NCBI GenBank assembly: GCA_945901845.1
Contig: CAMDLR010000015.1
Location: 1 to 47,522 of the forward strand
Source: Sediminibacterium ginsengisoli
GTDB lineage: Bacteria; Bacteroidota; Bacteroidia; Chitinophagales; Chitinophagaceae
Length of the DNA: 47,522 nt
Reading direction: 5' to 3'
Part shown: positions 9,801-15,155 of the stretch, in pieces
Layout: the number at the start of each line of letters is the position of its first letter
Position numbering within the stretch: position 1 is the stretch's first letter
The notes under the pieces: model-generated
Told to the model about the DNA's origin: nothing
Database searches by the model: none
What the model saw: the letters and a program-made list of their open reading frames with translations, nothing else
Made by a program: the position numbers and the translations under genes

Positions 9801-10672
9801 GTATTAGAACGAATCGCATAAGGGAATAACATGGCAGCTGTATCTGCAACATTTACTTTTCCAATTGTCAATGAGGTACTGGAAGAAATTAATTTATTTA
9901 CTTTTTGAGTAACAAAAGATGTTGTTGCGACAGAACTATCAGCACTTGTACTGTCCGGGTTAACTGCAGTTGGCTTACCAAGTAAAACAGCAGAAACTAA
10001 TGTCTTATTTAATAGGGTCTCGACACCTTCTTTAGTTGCTAATGTACCTGATGTTGGGAATGTTACATTACTAGCAGCGGTGGTAGTGATGGTTAAATCA
10101 CCAACCCCTTTGGTAATTAAATTATTAGCAACCGTAATGGTCTTACCTGTATTAGCAACGCCTGTACCTCCTTTAGATCCGGGTAAAATACTGGTTATAG
10201 TTCCAGCAGAGTCTGCATATTTTGACGCTTCAGCAGCAAATGCGTAAGGAACGGTCCAAAGTTGCGACGTACCAATGTCTACATAATTATTATCGGCTTT
10301 CCAATCTGGATTGGTAAGTGTTGGTTCAATCGCTATTTTAATGTTTACAAAATATAAGCTTTTGGCCCAGTCTAATAACTTTAAGCTAGCAGGCCCACTC
10401 ATTCTTGTACCCTGACCTATAATAATTGAAAATATTCCTTCTGTGTTTGATACCACTTTAAAACTTTCACTGTAATCTGTAGAGCCAGTTACCGTTCCCT
10501 TTTTAATATAAATTTGTATATAAACATTTCTATTTCCTGCTGCATTGTTGTTGGCATCTCTGGCTACCGCCTGAAACAGTATCCCATCAGGCACTACTTG
10601 TCCTTGGGCTACTATGCTTTTTGAAGCAAGCAACAGAATTAAAAATACAAATGCTTTGATGGTTCTATTCAC
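3803..10672 (-). CDS. Giant secreted fibre protein built of phage-tail-fibre-type repeats
   Basis: A 2289-residue protein with a signal peptide (residues 1-22, ending KSIVA). An N-terminal beta-rich domain (about 23-150; FQAVARDANNNAAGN, VYIQIYIKKG, EGIFSIIIGQG) is of the kind that precedes repeat stalks in Bacteroidota. The stalk (about 150-2210) is nearly all low-complexity T/N/G/A/S repeats: at least nine GGTG units, many followed by NTGKTITLGGNL-like text; TLPTSGTLATLAGTE-LTNKT units; three VKGKIQLAGDL units; and NTASTIVKRDANGNFSAG and ITIDSKGRITNATS, both typical of phage tail fibres. Residues about 277-463 are a helical 37-residue repeat rich in EKARALAAEAL. The C-terminal 75 residues (ITITFDSNVPTGFSCMILQ) resemble fibre tips. 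There is no S74 chaperone or T9SS sorting domain. The gene sits 4 bp after the T9SS cargo gene. Extracellular fibre is a strong inference; adhesion is a guess. Confidence 0.9.
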   Translation of the reverse strand: MNRTIKAFVFLILLLASKSIVAQGQVVPDGILFQAVARDANNNAAGNRNVYIQIYIKKGTVTGSTDYSESFKVVSNTEGIFSIIIGQGTRMSGPASLKLLDWAKSLYFVNIKIAIEPTLTNPDWKADNNYVDIGTSQLWTVPYAFAAEASKYADSAGTITSILPGSKGGTGVANTGKTITVANNLITKGVGDLTITTTAASNVTFPTSGTLATKEGVETLLNKTLVSAVLLGKPTAVNPDSTSADSSVATTSFVTQKVNKLISSSTSLTIGKVNVADTAAMLFPYAIRSNTEASINAEKARALAAEALKVNIADTSAMLSARIARDTVSLSTRIDDLTTSTRAATNLKVNIADTASMLFPYAIRSNTEASINTEKARALAAEALKVNIADTASMLFPYAIRSNTEASINAEKARVLAAEALKVNIADTASMLLPYAIRSNTEASINAEKARAIAAEALKVNIADTSAMLTARIARDTISLSARIDARELLTNKSTNVITDSTSDTKYPSVKAVVNYIGSSITSAATPDATLTSKGKIQLAGDLGGTAAAPTVSKVGGLTATIIASLPGLISANTTDIATNLAKQKIDSSFLRGLINNNLSSINTNLLKQQTDSATLAAKIRTDSIDLVAKIVSDSTVLRGLINTNTNDITTNTNNIANNSISISQNATNIAANTLAINNRVSFSDMPTYLAPYFKIADTLSMLANYRASMIDNDYKIVELIADTATLITRFSYKENLSNKSNDVINDGNSTVKYPTVKSVKDYVDNAITTATPDATTTVKGKIQLAGDLTGIAAAPTVNSVGGSSSSNINTATLLANAATDANTASTIVKRDANGNFSAGIITGSLTGNVIGNLTGNVTGNVTGNSSTATKLAATKSIYGNPFDGSADLTQAIVGTYGGTGVNNGSKTITLGGNILTASDFITVGNYSTTLTSTGATNVTLPLTGILATLAGTETLTNKTMTDVVLTGTPTAPTASAGTNSTQIATTAFVTATTTSAATPDASTTVKGKIQLAGDLGGIAEAPTVNTVGGSSSSTINTATLLANAATDANTISTIVKRDINGDFSARNITANLFGNATNVTGIVLGTNGGTGIDNTGKTITLGGNINTGKNLTTTGVSNTGADITLKTTNNTILTLPTAGTLSTLAGTEALTNKTINDLTLTAAATGFSIAGGSTNSKTLTLSGDATISGNNTGDQNIVLTGDVTGIGTGTFSTTLASSGVTSGVYGGATSVPTITIDSKGRITNATSTPIIGVSSIGSYLESGKIIVGDFNNQAAKVDMGGDIVIDNIGSTSIVNNKVTTSKILNENVTYAKIQQVSATNKILGRVSAGAGIIEEISTTGTGNVVRAISPTFTGAPQTPTPIVSSNDQTVANTEFVTRAIGNINASSVSGVLPAANGGTGIDNTGKTIRLGGNLDFAKGFTTTGTTISNASDITFKTTGNTILTLPTSGTVATLSDVSASSIGGNQITGIINPINGGTGVANDSTNIITLGGSLTTGAKLTTTGTTGINASDITFKTTAASVLVLPTAGTLATLAGAEVLTNKTIDASSNTISNISNANIAANAAIADTKLATISTAGKVDNAATTATIANTANSIVLRDINGAFSAGSISASLNGNAATATRLATARSVYGNTFDGTADLTQIIGTAFGGTGNGFTKFIGPSTSEKVFTLPDASATILTTNALVSVAQGGTGAATATQNFIFAGPATGSSAGAPSFRALTAADLPAGSGSYIANSTTLQSSANFNISGNGTAGGNITAASFIVPAASSTQFLKGDGSLDATTYATAGANSNITSLTGLTTALSIAQGGTGSATKNFVDLSTAQSIGGAKTFTSAITAPSLKITTGATNGYVLTSAADGTASWAAPGLSGSGTSNYIPKYNGSATALGNSKIFDDGTSVMVNTATSSLAGGSTFLTSNGTNGVPATSGATQTYGALRIRGGDNTVIDFGTVSTKPWIQSGDLASLATSYPLYLNPNGGNIGIGLATSATVTEKLEVSGNIKASGTIRAGAITYPSTHNSTANQVLTVDASGNTSWVTNMSGVTSVSGGTTGLTPATATTGAITLAGTLNVANGGTGASTLTANAVLVGNGTGAVQSVAPGTSGNVLISNGTNWVSQAAPASGVSVVGAISATSNANGATISGTTITLTPADAINAGIVTAAAQTFAGTKSFADVALSGAINGSSTISSTIAGFNAAIAAVSSSVTISSANAATYNGKVLVCSGGSITITFDSNVPTGFSCMILQSDTNAINFSGTNNRYNYTATSGIYAIATAMCYAGGSVLLTGDLQ
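9282..9842 (-). repeat. 111-bp in-frame repeats within the giant fibre gene
   Basis: Three directly adjacent copies of a 111-bp unit (9282-9392, 9393-9503, 9504-9614) are followed by a diverged 117-bp segment (9615-9731) and a fourth copy (9732-9842). Each encodes 37 residues containing NIADTASMLFPYAIRSNT and EASINAEKARALAAEAL. The copies differ at only a few bases, mostly silent or conservative. This near-identity contrasts with the diverged repeats elsewhere in the gene and indicates recent duplication, slippage or gene conversion. The unit length is a multiple of three, so copy-number change would keep the frame and alter stalk length. Confidence 0.93.
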
Positions 10673-10676
10673 AAAA

Positions 10677-11168
10677 TTAATTTTTAATAATTTTTACAAC
10701 TTCATTGATACTAGAAGAAAATACTTTAATAAAATAGATGCCCTGCGTTAGGTTTCCGGTGGCGATTCTAAACCCTGTTAGTAGCTGCGACTGTGTAGTA
10801 GTGTGCTTTTGCACCAACTGCCCCGCCGCATTAAATAACTCAATATTAAAACGCTCCTGGTTTTGAAGCTTGGTGCCAAATTTTACAACCGTATACTCGG
10901 TGGCAGGATTGGGCGCTACAAGGATATTTAATTTAATGTCTGTTTCTTTTACTGCACATGCGTTTAAGTATATACCCTTACCGCTAATTAAAAACTTAGC
11001 AACACCATTGGTAACCTGAATACAAGTTGTAGAAGTTATAGCAAGTGGATTACTATAGCTATCGATTTTTAAATTCTCTCCAAATACGCCAATAGAATAG
11101 CCCATTGTGATTTGCGATTGAGCAGATCCAATAATCAACATAAATAATATGGTAAGGCTACACTTCAA
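10677..11168 (-). CDS. Small protein with T9SS type A C-terminal sorting domain
   Basis: A 163-residue protein with a signal peptide (residues 1-19, ending SAQSQ), a short N-terminal domain (about 20-85), and a type A T9SS sorting domain from about residue 84 to the end. The sorting domain shows the usual pattern: VAPNPATEYTVVKF, FNAAGQLV, L.QGIYFIKVF and a basic C-terminus VVKIIKN. Such domains direct export through the T9SS outer-membrane pore and usually surface attachment. The cargo part is unusually small for the family; with about 65 residues it may be a surface-anchored connector rather than an enzyme. The gene sits 2 bp after the lipoprotein gene and 4 bp before the giant fibre gene, so it belongs to the same operon. 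It is the only protein in the operon with a recognisable sorting domain. Confident on the domain; function unknown. Confidence 0.92.
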   Translation of the reverse strand: MKCSLTILFMLIIGSAQSQITMGYSIGVFGENLKIDSYSNPLAITSTTCIQVTNGVAKFLISGKGIYLNACAVKETDIKLNILVAPNPATEYTVVKFGTKLQNQERFNIELFNAAGQLVQKHTTTQSQLLTGFRIATGNLTQGIYFIKVFSSSINEVVKIIKN

Positions 11169-11170
11169 GG

Positions 11171-11602
11171 TTAGTTGGCTATTTTAAATAAATACTCTGT
11201 TTTAACGGTAGCGTTGTTTAGCTTTAGTTTTAACTGAGCGGTATTAATAAGTATGATTTCAAAACTGCAACTGTCTATTTTACTAGTAGTGCTATACGTA
11301 ATTTTTTGTCTTAATGTATTTAAAGCCGATAGTTCCCAAGTGCCATTGTTTAGTTCAGAGTCTTTATAGATTCCATCGTGCACAAATGTTTTTACAAAGC
11401 TTCGTTGGTAAGCAGTTAATGCAACAGGCGCGCCATTAACATACGTTGAATCTAGTCTCCAACTACGCTCTAAGTTTTGATAAGTACCTGATCCAGCTAA
11501 AATTTGTTTTCTAAATTCTAAATCAGAGATCACCTCTTTTTTAGCACAGCACTGAAAAACAATCAGTACCGCTAGTAGGTAACCATATTTTTTATAGGAC
11601 AT
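11171..11602 (-). CDS. Small lipoprotein, lipocalin-like
   Basis: About 143 residues from the ATG at 11602; an upstream in-frame ATG at 11617 would add MLEKI. I prefer 11602 because it gives a standard lipoprotein signal: basic MSYKKYGY, a hydrophobic stretch LLAVLIVF, and a cysteine pair (FQCCAKK) as lipidation site. The mature part contains SWRLDSTYVNG, LNNGTWELSALN and a C-terminal TEYLFKIAN, the sequence style of small lipocalin-like lipoproteins common in Bacteroidota. The predicted location is the inner leaflet of the outer membrane or the cell surface. It lies shortly after the barrel gene and 2 bp before the T9SS cargo gene. The role is unknown; by position it could be an accessory of the outer-membrane barrel. 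Confidence 0.85.
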   Translation of the reverse strand: MSYKKYGYLLAVLIVFQCCAKKEVISDLEFRKQILAGSGTYQNLERSWRLDSTYVNGAPVALTAYQRSFVKTFVHDGIYKDSELNNGTWELSALNTLRQKITYSTTSKIDSCSFEIILINTAQLKLKLNNATVKTEYLFKIAN

Positions 11603-11623
11603 TATCTTTTCTAACATAGCGTC

Positions 11624-13762
11624 TTATTTAAAAAGTTTTCTAGCATAAAAGATTCCAAAATTGATATAACTATCCTTTGCATTATTAGGACTGTTTCTAA
11701 ACTGTCCTTTAATGTTGCGGGAAGTTGGATTAGAAAAATATAGTGCAGCCGCTGGGTCAGAAACACCAGAAGCAAGCATCTTTTCGGCACTAGGGTATGC
11801 ATCTGGGCCTACGTCATCTAAATAATCAGACATGCTTTTATGGTATGAAAAGTGAATACCCACGCTATTAAGCGTATTGATCTGGTATTTAACTTTAAAA
11901 TGTATAAAATACCCGAGTGCAAGAAGTGAGTATGGCTTTTTGGTACTATCTGCAAACTGTCCGCCTGTACCAAGGGGTTGCAATTTATATTCCACACCAT
12001 TGTAGGTTCCAGAAGGTGCAAATGAATTGATATCAAGTCCTACACCAATAGATGGCTTTATTTTTTTAGCCTTTGTATTTAAGCGGTTGTCTACAAAATC
12101 ATAATTGATAGATGGAGAGAGGCTTAATACGGATGTACTAAAACTCATACCACGCGCTAGCTGTTCGTTATTACTAGACGTTCTATCTGAATTACTCAAC
12201 TTAAAACTTGAAATAGTTAAACCCGCACTTATGTTTGAAAAGAGTGTATAGCTACCATGCACACCAACGGCCATGTTCATTTGATTGTTAAATAGTCCTG
12301 GACTACTAATCGTACCCGTAAAGATGGCACCCCCAGCTACTAGGCCTACTTCTATTCTACTTTTAATAGGCGCCTCAATTTTTTGAAACGTATTTTTTAT
12401 AGAATCTTTGGGTGTAGGTGGAGGTTCAGGCTTAATACTATCAGCTGCTTTTTTGGTATTAATAGCTATAATCTCAGAAAGTAGTTTTCTTGCCCTGTAA
12501 TCATTAAGCCAAGCGTTGTAACCAACTTTTACATCCGGTACGGCCCTACCGGTATTATCTACAATACCTGATAAAGTGTAGTACCCTACTTTTTTGTTGG
12601 TGTTGACAGCTTTAGTGATTGTTAAGGTTGTGCTTTTGCCATTTGGCTGAGCCGTATAGGTAAGCGTTGTATCTACTTTTTGTAAAATACTATCTCCCAC
12701 AAAATATGAAAACCCTAAAACGGATTTAGATACGTTTAAATCATTGTTACTAAGTAATACCAAGCCTTTTAATGGCTCCGCAATTGTTCCGCTATCAGTA
12801 ATGGGTTTATTGTCTAGTGTTTGCACTGCATATACGTGCGTTGGAGCTGAAGCCGGTGGCGCCGTTAAAAACGGCTCAACTATCAATTGAGGGGCATTGT
12901 AGTTGAGCGCCTGGTCATGAATAGTTTTTGCGATCTCTAATTTAGAACTAGAACCTAAGTAGTTATTAGCTAGCTTAAAGGTTTTATCTGAACCATAGAT
13001 ACCAAAATTGGCAGCATGCGCCACCGTATCTGTATTGTTATCAATCAAATAGTTGTAAACAAAACTATTGCTTTCTATCAGTGCCGGAAATTTGCTGTAG
13101 TTATTATCCGATCTACCATATAATATATTGGTAGAGATATTGTAGTTCTTAAACCCATACACCGTATTGCCAGCAAACGTATTGTTAACAATACTTAACT
13201 GAATTAAATCACTTTTTAAATCTTCAAAATATACCGGTGCGTTGTTGTTAGCGAAAAGGTTGTTTTTAACCGTAAACTCAATAGAGCCCTGATCGGCTGT
13301 AAAACTAAACGGTGGGTCTAGCACCTGGATAACAGAAACCTTACCCGTATTTTCAATAAAGTTATTATCACTAATGTTTACGTTATTTCTTTTCCAACCA
13401 AAATCAAAAAAGAGGGGCATTTGCAAATACTTAAAAGATGCGCCTACGATGCTTACACTTGATGAGTCTATGTTTTTAATGATTAAGCCTACACCCTCGT
13501 TTTTAGACTTACCATAAAACTCAATATTTTGCTTTACACCATTTATTGCTACACCACCCTCACACACAATCACCCCTGGATCTAATAACTCTATTTTAGC
13601 CCCGGGCTCTACCGTAAGTAACCCCTTAACAGTAACCACGTCTTTTACAACATGCACACCCGCAGGTATTGTAAGTGTAGCATAGTTACCCGACAAGGTG
13701 TCCTGCCCAAATACCGCTAGTGGTAAACAAAATAAAAGCGTGTATAGTAATTTACTTTTCAA
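11624..13762 (-). CDS. Beta-helix protein fused to a PorG/DUF6089-like outer-membrane barrel
   Basis: A 712-residue protein with a signal peptide (residues 1-19, ending AVFG). Residues of about 25-290 resemble a right-handed beta-helix, with recurrent short N-rich turns such as SDNNFIENTG, KNNLFANNNAP, VNNTFAGN and ANNYLGSS. Residues 300-430 look like a carboxypeptidase-regulatory or Ig-like module (YYTLSGIVDNTGRAVPDVKVGYNAW). A proline-rich linker lies near 440-455 (PEPPPTPK). The C-terminal 240 residues alternate as an outer-membrane barrel and contain DYLDDVGPDAYP, a motif reminiscent of DUF6089/PorG barrels, ending in an aromatic strand (NFGIFYARKLFK). PorG is a T9SS outer-membrane component. 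The gene follows gldM-like by 12 bp. It could be the outer-membrane partner of the motor; the fold calls are mine and unsearched. Confidence 0.85.
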   Translation of the reverse strand: MKSKLLYTLLFCLPLAVFGQDTLSGNYATLTIPAGVHVVKDVVTVKGLLTVEPGAKIELLDPGVIVCEGGVAINGVKQNIEFYGKSKNEGVGLIIKNIDSSSVSIVGASFKYLQMPLFFDFGWKRNNVNISDNNFIENTGKVSVIQVLDPPFSFTADQGSIEFTVKNNLFANNNAPVYFEDLKSDLIQLSIVNNTFAGNTVYGFKNYNISTNILYGRSDNNYSKFPALIESNSFVYNYLIDNNTDTVAHAANFGIYGSDKTFKLANNYLGSSSKLEIAKTIHDQALNYNAPQLIVEPFLTAPPASAPTHVYAVQTLDNKPITDSGTIAEPLKGLVLLSNNDLNVSKSVLGFSYFVGDSILQKVDTTLTYTAQPNGKSTTLTITKAVNTNKKVGYYTLSGIVDNTGRAVPDVKVGYNAWLNDYRARKLLSEIIAINTKKAADSIKPEPPPTPKDSIKNTFQKIEAPIKSRIEVGLVAGGAIFTGTISSPGLFNNQMNMAVGVHGSYTLFSNISAGLTISSFKLSNSDRTSSNNEQLARGMSFSTSVLSLSPSINYDFVDNRLNTKAKKIKPSIGVGLDINSFAPSGTYNGVEYKLQPLGTGGQFADSTKKPYSLLALGYFIHFKVKYQINTLNSVGIHFSYHKSMSDYLDDVGPDAYPSAEKMLASGVSDPAAALYFSNPTSRNIKGQFRNSPNNAKDSYINFGIFYARKLFK

Positions 13763-13774
13763 TGTCAGTTATGA

Positions 13775-15145
13775 TTAGTTGGTTATTTTATAAACAATAG
13801 GTGCAGCGGTTCTCGTAGAACCATCAATCAGTGACATATTTAAATTATCAAAAATGATAAGGTCGTTTTTAACAAGGGCACCTAGTACTTTTTGTGTAGG
13901 TGATTGAAAAAGCTCCCCATAATTATTAACACTCTCCTCTTCCTTTCCATTATGGATACGTACTACTTTAAAGCTGTTGATACGGCCAGGGAAATAATTT
14001 AAATTATTGATCTCTAGCTTGGCCTCTAGTCTTTCGGCATTAATTAAATCCTTAACGCTAATGGAATAGTTACTCAGGTTATCACCCTTTACTTTTACAA
14101 CCGGATCAGGTAGGGCGTTGACCATAATCTTTTTTTCAAACAGCACTTTGCGCTCTTTACGCATGTCATAAAAACGAAGCGTGTACTCGCCCTTTTTATT
14201 AAACACCACTTTATAGTTGTTCGCCGCTTTTACAAGATTAACCTTAGGTGATATCTCTAGTTCAAAATCCTTACCTAAATTGTAATTGAACTCACTTAAC
14301 AGTGTATTGTTTAAGCCTACAAAAATGTTTTCTGCGTGCAGGGAGGCTAGTATGTTTTGGAATAAATCATCAAATACCTGATCATTAACACTGATTACTT
14401 TTTGACCCGGCTTAATAATCTCTTCTTCTTTGTACTCCTTAACCGATGATTTTAAAACATAGAGTTTAGGATTGAACTGAGAAAAGTAAGTAGGCAAATA
14501 ACCAATCTCTGCAAGCGCCGCTTCTTGGTATAAAAGCTGCGTTTTGGTGATGAGTAGTTTAATTCTTTCCAACTGCATATAACTAATGGCAGTAGGCTTG
14601 TGCATGAATAAATAATACTCCCAGTCCTCTACCTTACCCTTAATGGTGGTAATTTCTTTTTGTATCGGAATCAGTGAATCTAGTGAGGTTTGTATTTTAT
14701 ATGGTGACTTTTTGATAAAATCAGATAGTTCAAAAAGATCTTTTTCTAAAATCTTAATACCTCTATCACTTTTTAAAATCTCTTCAATTAAATTTTTACT
14801 ATTAAACTCTTTAAAAATGTCTGTTTTATTACTCGCAAACTCATCATCTACGTGCTTAAGCACTTCACTTACTACTTTGTAGCTTGCGTTAATTCTTGTT
14901 CTGATTTTTAAATAGGCCTCTGCCTTGGCATTTTTTTGTAAGAGCGCTATATTATCGTCAATAATTTTATTACTGATGTTTATTTTCTTATACTCCTCTT
15001 TGTCTAATGACTGTAATGATCTAATGGTATATATATTAGAATCTAGTATCGATATCTTGATACTAATCACAGAAAAACAAATAAATACAATGTACAAAAG
15101 ACTTATAATCTGGTATCTTTTGACGTCAACTTGACCTTCCGCCAT
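13775..15145 (-). CDS. GldM-like motor stator/shaft protein
   Basis: A 456-residue protein with a short cytoplasmic N-terminus, one membrane helix (about 12-31) and a long periplasmic part, the architecture of GldM/PorM (about 510 residues). The N-terminus aligns with GldM: R10 matches the key GldM Arg9, and LLYIVFI matches its LMYLVFI. Residues 35-190 are helical and charged. From about 345 the text LPDPVVKVKGDN, followed by LEAKLEINNLNYFPG, SFKVVRI and a final TAAPIVYKITN, follows the GldM C-terminal domains. In known systems GldM threads a GldL pentamer and transmits proton-driven motion across the periplasm. The gene starts 10 bp after the GldL-like gene. Homology is clear by eye; whether it serves canonical T9SS or a separate fibre system is open. 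Confidence 0.9.
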   Translation of the reverse strand: MAEGQVDVKRYQIISLLYIVFICFSVISIKISILDSNIYTIRSLQSLDKEEYKKINISNKIIDDNIALLQKNAKAEAYLKIRTRINASYKVVSEVLKHVDDEFASNKTDIFKEFNSKNLIEEILKSDRGIKILEKDLFELSDFIKKSPYKIQTSLDSLIPIQKEITTIKGKVEDWEYYLFMHKPTAISYMQLERIKLLITKTQLLYQEAALAEIGYLPTYFSQFNPKLYVLKSSVKEYKEEEIIKPGQKVISVNDQVFDDLFQNILASLHAENIFVGLNNTLLSEFNYNLGKDFELEISPKVNLVKAANNYKVVFNKKGEYTLRFYDMRKERKVLFEKKIMVNALPDPVVKVKGDNLSNYSISVKDLINAERLEAKLEINNLNYFPGRINSFKVVRIHNGKEEESVNNYGELFQSPTQKVLGALVKNDLIIFDNLNMSLIDGSTRTAAPIVYKITN

Positions 15146-15155
15146 ATACTAGAAT

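Noticed and set aside
3921..9821. Many long open frames on the plus strand opposite the fibre gene, encoding V/A/P-rich proteins
   Set aside because: They arise from the T/N/G/A-rich repeat composition of the minus-strand gene read in reverse; they lack signal peptides, families and spacing of real genes.
9282..9842. Regular repeats that might suggest a CRISPR array
   Set aside because: Units are 111 bp, adjacent without variable spacers and in frame within a coding gene.
3803..10672. Fibre gene as part of a prophage or tailocin
   Set aside because: No capsid, tail, baseplate, lysis or integrase genes are nearby, and the protein has an N-terminal Sec signal peptide.
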